Assembly: GCA_022836615.1 (NCBI GenBank)
Contig: MU405224.1
Span: forward strand, 62,001-126,000
Direction of reading: 5' to 3'
Length of the DNA: 64,000 nt
Source: Annulohypoxylon bovei var. microspora
Taxonomy: Eukaryota; Ascomycota; Sordariomycetes; Xylariales; Hypoxylaceae
Below are positions 43,962 through 54,592 of the stretch, one piece after another. Made by a program: the position numbers and the translations under genes. The notes beneath the pieces were generated by a model. The model was not told the origin of the DNA, ran no database searches, and saw only the letters and a list, made by a program, of their open reading frames with translations. Within the stretch, counting starts at the first letter, position 1. Each line of letters starts with the position of its first letter.

Positions 43962-45826
43962 CTAGATTTCTTGCACCCACATCTGCCATTGTTCGTTAGC
44001 CGGGTCAAGCCATAGATAGATAGTAAAGATATCGATGGAAACTTACCTCCAGTCTACCCATATCCAATCTTTGTTTCCGCGCCTGCGATTTCACACCCAT
44101 CATGACCATCTCGAGGTCGTCCTGGTCACCCATGGTGATCATCTCGCTCGAGCCCGGCGAGTCCTCGTCCTTCACCTTGAGCTTGAAGCGCCGTCGCAGG
44201 CCGAACTTGTCTCGGATCCGGTCCACCAGGTCGGGGAACTCGACTGTTATGGAGACCATAACGTATCGGACGTCCTCGGAGTGCACCTTGATTCGCACCT
44301 TGCGGATATCGGGTCTTCTTGATCCGCCTCGCGACGAGCCACCCGCTACCGAGGTTCCGGGTCGTCGATTCGAGACCATCTCGAACTCGCCTTCGTCGAA
44401 AGAGTCGTAGTCACTGGCTTCCTCCTCTTCTTCGATGTACCTGGGCTGGTTCCGGCGGCTTTGTGACTTGCCTCCTGCTCCAGCTCCAGCTCCAGTTCCA
44501 GCTCCAGCTCCAGTTCCAGCTCCAGCTCCAGCCCCTCCCCCACCTCCTCCATTATACATGTCGTAGACATCATCCGGATATCCATCGTCCTCATTCCTCG
44601 AGCGTCGAGTCCTAGGCGCATCGGCTCTCGAATAGCTTCTTTGAGGTGGCGATCGTGCCTCCGACGCAGCTCGCGAAGGTCCCTTGCGTTCGCTCTGAGG
44701 TGAGCTAGTCTTATCATAGCGGTTTGACTTCCCTGTCTCGGGGATGTTCAATCTCGCAGGCATCGGCTTAGGGCCGTTGCGAACCGAAGCTCCGCGGCTC
44801 ATCGTCGTAGGCTTGTCGTTCTCGGGAGGTGGCGTTGGCGGGAAGGCGTTGCGGCCAGCCGGAGGCTCCGACTGCTGTCTCCTGCTCTGCAGTCCTGGCT
44901 TGACTAGATTCGTGGCGGCGAACGAGACGTTCTCGGTGGGACGGTCATCCTTCTCGGTAGCCCTTCCAGCGTTCTTGATCTCCGATCCAGCGAAGCCCGT
45001 AAAAGCATTGGACCTGTCAGAAGCTGCGACTAGGCGAGCCTTGCCTAGATAGTCCTTGGTCTTCAAATTTCGCACCTTGGCCTCGTTGGGTCGGTACACG
45101 ACTCCGACGGGGATGGAAAATACGGTGTAGCCCTATTAGATGTTAAAACTTCCTCTACGAATGCGCGAACAGTTGGGATTATATCATACCTCAGCTTCTT
45201 CCCTGATCGCCTCATCGATGACATTGTGGTCCTCCACCACCTTCTCCTTCACCGCATAAGTCAAGTCCTGTAAACCCGCTTCTTTCTGCTGCAGATAGAT
45301 GTAGCAGAGACCTCTGTTGAACAGCACCTCGCAAGAGTAGAGCTTAAAGAGCAGACCCAATTGCGCATAGTCGATCATCGTGTTGCCTCGGAGATATAGC
45401 AGGGTATCGTTGAAATTCGCTAGGGCCTCTTCGAAGTCACCTAGTAAGAAGTTTGAAACTCCTTGCTGGAAATAAGCCACTGCCAGGTATTGATCTAGTC
45501 GAATTGCCCTCTGGTAGCACTCGACCTAAAAAAGGAAGGATTTAGCAACTCGTGAACCTCGACCATGTAAGAGTGTATATCCGCTTACAGCTTTCTCATG
45601 TTCTCCTAGTGTCGCATGTATAACACCCATGTTGAATAGGATCTTGGACGTATCCGAGATATTGTCGAATTCCTTGAGCGCTTCCTCAAACTCATTGTTG
45701 TCATATCGGCTTAAAGCCGATACCCACGATTCTATTTCCTAGAGGGAGGAGTTAGCATTCCAATTCCATATTCTCAACCGAGATCCCTCTTGTGACCTAG
45801 TATCAACCTACCTGCTTTAAAGACAT
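43962..45826 (-). CDS. noxR: NoxR, NADPH oxidase regulatory subunit (p67phox-like)
   Basis: Activating subunit of fungal NADPH oxidases NoxA/NoxB, binding Rac and Bem1/Cdc24 partners at sites of polar growth and development. Five exons keep frame: 45826-45812, 45738-45589, 45525-45190, 45132-44047 and 43982-43962, giving 535 residues, the usual length. TPR repeats fill residues 1 to about 190 (SWVSALSRYDNNEFEEALKE, NMGVIHATLGEHEKAVECYQ). A Pro-rich segment near 262-275 (AFPPTPPPEND) could bind an SH3 domain. A Gly/Ala/Thr repeat lies at about 362-388. The PB1 domain starts near 444 (VRIKVHSEDVRYVMV) and runs to the end, MGRLEMWVQEI. The first (15 nt) and last (21 nt) coding exons are tiny, so simple models would miss both ends; both ends fit the family. 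Confidence 0.95.
44470..44550 (-). repeat. In-frame Gly-Ala/Gly-Thr minisatellite in noxR
   Basis: Repeats of CAGCTCCAGCTC and CAGTTCCAGCTC on the + strand encode alternating Gly-Ala with periodic Gly-Thr in NoxR, between the disordered linker and the PB1 domain. Length is likely to vary between strains. Confidence 0.85.
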
Positions 45827-48800
45827 CTTGTCGCCGGGATAGGCCCTTAATTAGTACCAATTGCTTTGTCCAGAAAGCAAAGGCGAAAGGCCGTTTCCTT
45901 GCGGCGATTCTAATGCCGACGAATTTCGAAGTCTCTTCGTTTTCTCTCTCTCGGATTAAACCCAGCTCAACCTCGACTGTTGAATCTTACGTTTCTGCTG
46001 AAACTTGACTTGGTGTTTGGTTTTAATAACCTTTGTGCTACTAGTCCCGTTGTGCCTTAATATTGGAACTTTCCTCTCTCTATCGCTCTGCTAATAATAG
46101 TCTTGGCTAGGTAGTAGGCGGTTCGCCTTGATTCGCAACAATTGACAGCTGACACTCGATCCTTCTTCGCAATTGAAGTTCACTGAAGTATGCCTGGCTA
46201 CGGTCCAACAAGACTGCTTAGGATTGGGCGGCGTCTTGGTTCCTTGGGGGCGGATGTTGTTGGTGCAGGAACAGAATCTTGCAGCTCCTCTGTGGCAGGC
46301 ACAAAAAAAAGAACGAGGTCGGGGGTGGAAGAGTGGATGGTGGGATAGATATGTAGGTACGGATGCACGAACGGCCGTGAGCCAACAGGGTGGGCCTGGG
46401 ATATATCGGAAAATGACAGAAGAACCACTGTTTGGGGAAAATTAAGTAAGACTTATATCAGGTCGGGCTAGCTTTGGGATCTTTTTTCTTTTCTTCGCAC
46501 TGCAAGGAATGGATTAGGTCGGTGATGAGAAATAGTAGACTTGCAGCTTGGGCGAGGAGTTAACGAGTGGATGAACGACAACGAAGCCAGCGCGTACAGA
46601 CGGACTAGGAGTGGGCAGAAGTCGGAAAAGACAGTAATGGGCAAGAGGACGGAGGACCTTGTGGTGCCAAGGGGAAAAGCATTGGACGGGAAAAGATCAG
46701 AGTCGGAACTTCGCTCTGGCTTCGCTGGGAATCATGCAGTATGTATGGGCGTATGGGCGTATGGCATATGGGTATATGGGCGTAACTATGTATTGTACAA
46801 TACGTACTTCCATACTGACTCTGACCCCGTCCTCTTCGCGATTGTGATGTATAGTGGATACGGAGTACCTCTTTGCGGGCAGCCAAAACGACGATGATGC
46901 TAACCAGGGTCAAGACTTTTAGGGAGAAACAGGGGCAGGGGTTCGCTCAGCCGAGGGCTTGGACTACGGGCTGGGCTTGGGTGAGAGAGAGGCGGGGCAA
47001 CTGAACGCCAGCCAATTCCTCCCTTTGGCAATAGTGACAAGGAGGCTGGCGATCAAAAAGTTGTCATCCAACCTGTCGTTCGACCTATTACGATTAAACG
47101 AACGCCGCCATTGAAGTCAAAGTGTACAATCGTCTCGTCCTAACTGTATACCTCTTAGAAGAAGTAGAGTACGTTAGCAGCGAAGAGGTCTGTCGTACGG
47201 CCTCCTTCCTCGAACAAGCGCGCAAAGTCGTCCTGCGGCAACTCCTTCGCGGTTTACATACATATCGATCTTGGCTCGCCTAGATTCTGGACGCCGATAC
47301 GAAGATGTTGTACGACTTCGAAGCTTCAAAAGTTGTTTATAGAACAGAAGGATGACGGATGAGAAGCTCAGGAAGCAGTACTGCCTAAGCACGAGGTCAT
47401 TTGATCTTAGAATCGGTTCCTTCTTCAACCCCTCGGCTGACTATTATCAATTTGCTTTCCTAATCCGTCATCACGGAGGGTTTCCTTATAGACCCCTAAG
47501 TCTAGATGGTGATAATGGTCATATATGGCCATATGCTCTTCATCTGCGTAAGGTAACGGTAGAAGGAAGAAACGCATGTTCATAATCTTAATTCTGTATA
47601 TTCAAAGCTGTGATTACTACTTCGTGGTGTAGTGAACATCCGGAATACAGTGAATATAGTCGTCGATATTGTTCTCATTTGGCTCTTCTGGCCCTTGGGG
47701 TTGCAACATGGAACAGGGGGCTGGTCTCCCCTCATGCAGAAAGTGTTCCAAAATGCAAAAAAATGTGGTTTAAGGGGGAATCATTGGTCGACACATTTCA
47801 TAACGGCCCCGCAGTTTCCGACTCCAAGCGTTTCCAAGGGCGCCTAAAATCCGAATTGACTTTATGAGGAGAACTTTATTCAAGGATTTCCCTTCATAAA
47901 ATCAAAATGTATCTAGGTATCTAAGTATGTATCTAGGTACCTGCCAAGGTCTACCAAACTGACCAAGCTGACCAAGGTAATTATTGTGATGCCTTCGAGA
48001 ACTCTCCCCATCAATGAATCAGCATCTTTCTTCCTTCCTCGAGTTATCTACATATGTACCTAGGTAGGTAGGGTAGGTGGGTGTTCATGTGCCAATGTGT
48101 CATCCCATCTTAAACCTGGGATGAGGAATTTGCAGCTATCGTCGTTCCTCTCTTTTACCCCAATGGTATTCTTAGGATCATATCTACGCGCCGACAAGCC
48201 CTCTAGCTCTTGCCAGCACTTTTCGTCACTCGCAGTAATGCGATGTGGCATGTTCGTGAGATAAGATATAAGCATATGTACCTACATTCGCAATCGTTGC
48301 CGATTACTTGCTTGATGTCCGTCAGATCTCTCTCCACATGCCGCGCCAAATTCCCGATTTATCGTAAGCATACATATTCCTATTGTCCGTCGCTCACCAA
48401 TTCCCATCCCATCGTGATAACATTCCCAGCTCCCCGATCCTTGGACGGCTTTACATCATGTACCGTACTTTTGGGTTACGAGACAAACGTCAACTAAAGG
48501 TACGTACTCGAGATCTGGGACTAGCATCGTAGTGCGTTACGAAACTCGCTTCTCCCCAATGCGTTTGAGGCGGTTTTCCTATTCATCAGCTTTTTCAGAT
48601 CTGATCCCGCTATTTGACCAGGGAGACCACGTTGAAGCAAGCAGCGTCGGTGCGCCGCCGGTTTGCGCATGAAGAAAAGACTATTCTAGCTCGGCAGAAA
48701 CGACAGGGTGCGTGTTTGATAACCCTCAAATCTCAGAGGTGTCCGCGTCTTCGAACCTCCTAGACCCACGGCATCTGTGATCGAACCTCGCTAGCGGATC

Positions 48801-50428
48801 AGATCTTCGGGAGAGACTCAACTAGCCCTGGCATGGCTCCGAGAGAGAATTTTGCCTTTGGCGTTTTGGAAATCGAAACTAGAAGGATTATTTATCGATC
48901 CTTTGAGCCCTACTGAGAGTGAGTGTAGATAAGTAGGTATGAATTTGGTGTTTGCTAATAATCGGGATGCCGGTCGTACTAGGTAGTTAGAGAGGTGTCA
49001 TTCGGGGCTCAACGCTTGTTGATCCTTCGCCCGCGGGTAATATCTGATGGGCTAAAGTGGCTGCATATTCCCCATCTAGCTGCCCATCCCATCCCATACC
49101 TCTGCCTCAAAAGTTCGTCAAATAATAGCGTAGACAGGTACGCAAGCTTTACCTAGCATCCCTGCTGCATACGTGCACCGGCAGGTACCGTAACTGGGTT
49201 CCCATTTTCTTCATGTTTGAACTGATCTCGCTGTCTCATTCCACGTGTTTCCGGTCACCACTAAGTGGGACTTCGGCCCTGTTGTGCCAAGGTCTGCATT
49301 GAGGGTTTGGAACTAACATAATCCGCACAGATGGTACACACTTACCATGGAGATGAAATACGCGTACAAAGGTTATCTAAGCCTTAAGGTCAAGATTCAG
49401 ATCCATTACCAACCTACTCAAGGTCAAGGTGCTCGCGATTCGTTCGCTTTTGGATCAAGAAGATAAGGTAAGGAATAAGCATTGCGGGATAGCCACCTCC
49501 TACTAACTTTACTTAAGGCTTAAGTCCCCGGACCCCGTGTGCTCTAATGCTTGGTGGCTGGTGTTCGGGAGTTGGCGGTGAGGCCAAGCTCTCATTCCTA
49601 CATCTTGTTAGGCTTGGCTTGAGAGGAGGAACCCCTACCCACGGCCCCTCTATTCTAGTGAGGAGGGAAGTCGTGGTCGCTGCTCTCATTTGAGGATCTG
49701 TCATTAATATTCGCATGTCTTCTCCACGATCACGATCATCGCCTTGCCGACTTTAGGGTAGAGAAGGCCATGAGCGCAGTGGCCATTGAAGCTTCATCTC
49801 ATCTATGTTTCGTTTGGTTCATTGGACGGTAGTGGCTTTTGTAGTAATGACATCCCAACGAGGCAATTCTTGGCGGTCGTTTATCATGAGATCTTAACAA
49901 GGGAATAGCGGTGGTGCCACCGTGGGTCGTTGTATGGTGCCATCAGGTATACGACATCACCCGATTTCGTAGGAGCTCTTCTGGGCAACTGTTCGGCATC
50001 TTTATCCCGACGCCCCTAGATGCGTTTGTATTGATAAGGAGTGTTTCTTGTCTGAATAAATCGAATGACATGCCCAGGGCAGATCTGTCATCTGATTTAA
50101 TGTAACCTCGTCCAATGTCTGCCCTGTAAGGATGTGCCGAGTTGTTAGAACAAAACACCGCCAATAATGCAATACAACTACGGATCGCGCCGCGACGAGT
50201 TGCTGTGCGTTGCCAACGGGATGGAAATGTAAGGAGTGGTCCCTGAATTACCTTGCATAATGAACTATTTGGGAAGGAATATGGCCCTTAAGGCTTAAGC
50301 AAGGTCGGCATGTTCGAAGGGGTTCTTGATTCGATGAGAGAACGAGTTAGATGCTGATGGTTTTACGGATGATCCTCACTCCAGTACATGCTGACGATCC
50401 GGGATCTTGTACCGACCTAGTTCGACGA
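45827..50428. other. 4.6 kb region with no recognised gene
   Basis: The part next to 45827 is the presumed noxR promoter. A minisatellite of TATGGGCG-like units lies at 46742-46786. TAGGTA-rich words occur at 47900-47945 and a TACCTAGGTA palindrome at 48057-48066. Open frames, such as 46173-46445 and 47610-47867, do not resemble proteins. Confidence 0.5.
46742..46786. repeat. Minisatellite of TATGGGCG-like units
   Basis: Five to six imperfect copies of a 7-9 bp unit (TATGGGCG, TATGGCA, TATGGGTA, TATGGGCG) in a row, intergenic. Confidence 0.75.
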
Positions 50429-51775
50429 TTAGATCATTCCCTTCTTTACCTCGTCTTTTCTTTCCTCCCAAAGCGTCTTCCCCGTACACGAGCACACCGT
50501 CTTATCGTTGTCCCACATCCCGGCGCTTCGCGCAATGACTCCGACGACCGTGTTTTCATCGTTCTTCAGCTCCGTCCCCGTGACCTCTTGCTGCTGCCTA
50601 GAGACAACCATTGCATGTCCGATAACTTCCCAGACCTGGAAGGGGTGGTCTAGGAATGCCGCGCCTCGACCATCGCTTCCAATCTTTACAGTACCGAGAA
50701 TGCCGCGAGGTTGAGTTGTGCCGCTCCCGCCTGCCCATACCGGTCCCGTAGATGTAGCACCGAATTTCAGGTCGCCGTATTCTCTAATGCTAGCTGCGTA
50801 TGTGCCGGGCGTAACACCACGGACAGTCAAGTCTATCAGGGTTGTCGTCGGGGAGACTTGTACCATGCGAGCTAAGCCCCTGACCTCCCTGTCACTCGCT
50901 CCTGATCCTTCAGTAGACGCCTCCGGAGCAGAAGCAGGCACCAACTCCTCACCACCCTTCTCGTTGCGGTGATACGTCTCGAGAATGCATACAGCCGCGC
51001 CTGAGAGGATTTCAGTCAGATAGCTGAAGGAGATGTCAACCTAAATTTAGGAAATTCCAATTTCCGGCGATCCGGTTACGTGGGGGGAGGAGGGGGAAGG
51101 GGGAGGGACGTGAAGCGTGAGAGTCCGAGATGAAATTCAGACGGGACCTTCGCATTGCGGACCAAAAATAACGACCGATGCTTTGCATGAGTCCGAGCTC
51201 GTACAGTCCAGCCAATACGAAAAGATAACACAAAAGAAAACAGAAGCTCGGAAATGTTCAACTCACCGTTCGATGCACCCGATCCTCGCAGAATAGCATC
51301 CCGGCCTGTGGATTCAATAGCGCTCACAATCGCAGACGGCGCAGCTATTCATGACCAAGTCATATTAGCTCATCATGGCACCTCTCAAGTGAATAATTAT
51401 CCGATATGAGACGAGACGAGACGAATCAAGTCTCTTATTGACAAATTCCTCTCTTACCAGTCCCCTCGACTGTTACCAGTTGATCCTCCAGGTTAGCTTC
51501 GACCTTGGTGATACCGTCGAGATTATAAAGCGCATCGGAAATTGATTTGACACAACCATCACATGTCATCGGTACAGCGAACAAGGTCTAGATTTTGTGT
51601 TGCATTTAAATCAGCTTATTATTCTGTACTTGTGCTTAATATCGATATTCTTCCTCTCATTTACCACCCTGACTATTCATATACACGTATACACATATAT
51701 AGGTAGGTGGGCTTGAAATATAAAGATAGATAGACGAACCTGAAAAGGAGTCTTGACTTGATTTTGAATCGCCAT
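50429..51775 (-). CDS. ccs1: Copper chaperone for superoxide dismutase (Ccs1)
   Basis: Delivers copper and the disulfide bond to Cu/Zn superoxide dismutase Sod1. Exons are 51775-51740, 51587-51458, 51344-51267 and 51000-50429, giving 271 residues with frame kept throughout. Domain 1 is a heavy-metal-associated fold with the copper site MTCDGC. Domain 2 is SOD-like (GLARMVQV, HPFQVWEVIGHAMVV). Domain 3 carries the C-terminal copper site CSC, near CSCTGKTLWEERKD. Intron 1 uses a GTTCGT donor; intron 3 (266 nt) is the longest in this gene and contains a C-rich tract. In the same frame, 52 codons upstream, there are ATGs at 51931 and 51928; starting there would add a basic, then hydrophobic leader. 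The ATG at 51775 gives the usual cytosolic form. Confidence 0.92.
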
Positions 51776-52457
51776 CTTATCTTCGGTGGCGACGGGATGT
51801 CTGTTTATATAGAGCGGCGTCTCTCGCTTGTTACGTTGGAGATAGAAGTCGGTAGCAAAACCAAGACAGAAAAAACCAGTAGATGTTGCAAATGAGCGGA
51901 ACGAGATACCATGCAAATATCTCAGCATCATACAATTAGAGGGGTTAAGAGGAAGGGAATTTCATGATACTGATCAGTGATCACATATACATATATGGAC
52001 GTATATGGAATAGACTAGAAGTCATTTACTTACACGATAGGAATCCACCTTTATCTTAGTTGAGAAACCAATAATGTAATAATGCAGCTTCCTGCTTTGA
52101 AATCCATCGTAATTCGCACATAATTGTCCCTCATAGAGCTCCTGCGAGATCGGTCTTCGGCGTTTGACACTTGCGTCACTGGACTGCGGGGCATTGTTCT
52201 TTCCACAATCCACACTATCGATAAAGGAATCCGGGAGCTGCCGAGCACGTGATTTTCGAATATCGAAATCTGCTATCGCTCATTAACATTGAACAATTCA
52301 ATATACCTTCAAATTGCCAATTCGACGACGACAACGTGCCATTGCACCACCAAAACGGCATCTATAATCAGTATATGAGTTCCTAGCTGAGGTCTTATAA
52401 CAAGACCCCCAATATCTGCGACGACGAGGGGCCAAAGCTCCCTCGAGAGCCGTCATC
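51776..52457. other. Divergent promoter region of ccs1 and the uL13m gene
   Basis: The segment 51776-51931 may encode an N-terminal extension of Ccs1 (open frame with ATGs at 51931 and 51928). The remaining 525 bases separate the two divergent genes. No further gene; an open frame at 52022-52213 has no ATG start. Confidence 0.5.
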
Positions 52458-53075
52458 ATGTCGCAGACCATCGGGCTGGTAAGCTTCCCACCACCTATTC
52501 CATCCCACACAGCACGGCATAGCAGAAGGCTCGCAAGCTAACCCTCTGTCTGAAAACAGACGAAACTAGCGTACTCGCGCGCATGGCACGCAGTCTCCGC
52601 CTCGGCGCCGCACCCGACCCTCTCGACGCAGCCGGACGTGCCGCCGTCGCTCGGGCGGCTGGCCTCGCGCATCGCCTTCATCCTCATGGGCAAGCACAAG
52701 CCGATCTGGGACCCGTCGACGGACTGCGGGGACTACGTGGTGGTGACCAACTGCGCGGCCCTGCACGTCACCGGCCGCAAGATGTGGCAGAAGACCTACT
52801 ACCGCCACAACACCAAGCCCGGCTCCCTGCGCTCCGTCACCATGGACGTGCTCATGGCCAAGCACGGCGGCGCCGAGGTCCTAAGGAAGGCCGTCGCCGG
52901 CATGCTCCCCAAGAACAGGCTCAGGGACAAGCGGCTCGCGCGCATGAAGGCGTTCGAGGGCGACGCCCACCCGTACAAGAAGAACCTGGTCCGCTTCGCG
53001 GGCGTGCCGGTGGGCAAGGAGGGCTGGGCCGAGGCTGTTAGGGCCGTTAGGCAGGCGGATGTGGAGAGGTTATAG
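52458..53075 (+). CDS. mrpl23: Mitochondrial large-subunit ribosomal protein uL13m
   Basis: Component of the mitochondrial 54S subunit, homologue of bacterial L13. Exons are 52458-52478 and 52560-53075 (intron 52479-52559, phase 0), giving 178 residues. Family features: KLAYSRAWHAV at the start, then FILMGKHKPIWDPSTDCGDY, TGRKMWQKTYYRH, and the GMLPKNRLRDKRLARMKAFE segment near 114-135. There is no long cleavable presequence, as in yeast MrpL23. Exon 1 encodes only seven residues. Exon 2 is highly GC-rich at third positions, unlike its flanks. It shares a divergent promoter region with ccs1. Confidence 0.95.
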
Positions 53076-53625
53076 GGAGGTGGTGTTAGTGGTGGTAGGA
53101 ACTTGGGAGAATATGAACAGAACAGCCAGAAAAAAAGCTGGGTTCATCCGGAGGGCAGTATCCGCTAAGTGGAAGCTTGGCTCCGTATATCTGTCATGTA
53201 CCATATTGTGCATGAATATAACGAAAGCATCTCATGACAATCAATATGAAAATTAACAAAGAGCCTTGAAAGTAATGCGACTACGCAAGTCATCGATTGT
53301 AGGCAGAACGAGTGTGTTAAGGGGTTGTTGATAAAAATAGGTTCTAACTACCTACTAGGTACAATGAGGAGTATGTTGGCAAAATACGGTATTATATGAT
53401 TTCCAAGTTAACAACAAGATGTTGAATTCTGAGTGCTTTTCTTATTTCAGATGGTATATAGATACGACCGACGGGCAAAATAGCCCGTCCTATGATAATG
53501 CAGTCATTAAGGAATCACTTCATTACCCGACCAAAAGCTGTTTCCCTGGGAATTCCAATTTCAAAAAGCAAGGACAGGCCCACGTGAACGCCGGAGACAT
53601 GATACAAAATACATGGGAATGGCAC
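53076..53625. other. Intergenic region between convergent genes
   Basis: AT-rich spacer carrying the 3' ends of the uL13m and urate oxidase transcripts. A hairpin-like sequence CGACGGGC...GCCCGTC lies near 53468-53490 (CGACGGGCAAAATAGCCCGTC), a perfect 7-bp stem that could form a terminator-like structure. No gene is seen. Confidence 0.5.
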
Positions 53626-54592
53626 CTATGATCGCGAGACCTCGACCTTGATGAGACCGTTGGGGTTGGTCTGGGGAGCATACACCTCGGCATCCTTGCC
53701 AGTGTTCTTGACGCCCTTGTGCCATGATAAATCTACGAGGTTGAATATGGTTAGAAACTAGTCTCGTGTATGTGTATGATAGGGGAAGCAGGTAAGTAAG
53801 CATGTACTTACCAACTTCAAAGTAATGTTTGTTAGGTAGTTCGTACGTGACCGACGCAGTTTCCGGCGCGGCGTTGAGAATCTGCTCGGACATCTTGTAC
53901 ATCGTGTTCTGGACCGAAGGGCTGTCCTCTTCGGCAAACGTCTTCATCGTAATCTTACGGGCATCTTCCCAGGCCTTGTCGAACTGGGCTACCTGCTTCT
54001 CGACCGCCGCCACGCTTGGTAAGGTCTTCCACTTCCAATTGGCGTCGACGTCCGTCGAAAGAATACGGTCCCATGTTTCTTGAAGCGTCGTGAACTCGTC
54101 CCGGACGAATCCGTGGAAGGCCGACCCCGTGCTCTTTAGGACAAGGAGCCCCGCGATACCGCTCGTGATTTCAATCCCCTCGCGGGTAATGCGGGCCTCT
54201 ACGTTGCGAGTTTCCTCGCCATCGCGGTAAAAGCTGTGGGGGTGCTCCTTTCCGTCGATAACCATGCGAGACCATCGTTTTACGACGATTTTGATGTTGG
54301 CGGCGTTGATGTGAGCATATGTGTCTAGGAAATGTTGTCCTAGAAAGCTGGCGTATAGTTCAGGAGGGTTTACCGGGTGTTCCTTGGCTTTGATGTATAT
54401 AGTGTTCTTGATGGAGTCCGTGGCCACGACGACGCTGTTGTCCGCCACCGTGTACGACGTCTCGATCGCTCCCTCGAGGAGACAGCACACGGTCATCTCC
54501 GTTACCGTGTGAATACCCGATGCCTCATCTTTGTGAACTTTGTACACGCGGACATTGTCCTTTCCGTAGCGAGCTGCTGACACGACAGGCAT
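53626..54592 (-). CDS. Urate oxidase (uricase)
   Basis: Oxidises urate to 5-hydroxyisourate, in purine breakdown, normally inside peroxisomes. Exons are 54592-53812 and 53732-53626 (intron 53733-53811, phase 1), giving 295 residues. The sequence follows the Aspergillus enzyme closely: ARYGKDNVRVYKVHKD with the catalytic Lys at 11, VVATDSIKNTIYIKAK with the catalytic Thr at 58, RDEFTTLQETWDRILSTDVD with the substrate-binding Arg, and LSWHKG with the catalytic His. The C-terminus reads GLIKVEVSRS and then a TAG stop. The family usually ends with a peroxisomal signal such as SKL or SRL; here the last three residues are SRS, which does not fit. The catalytic part looks intact. Confidence 0.96.
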
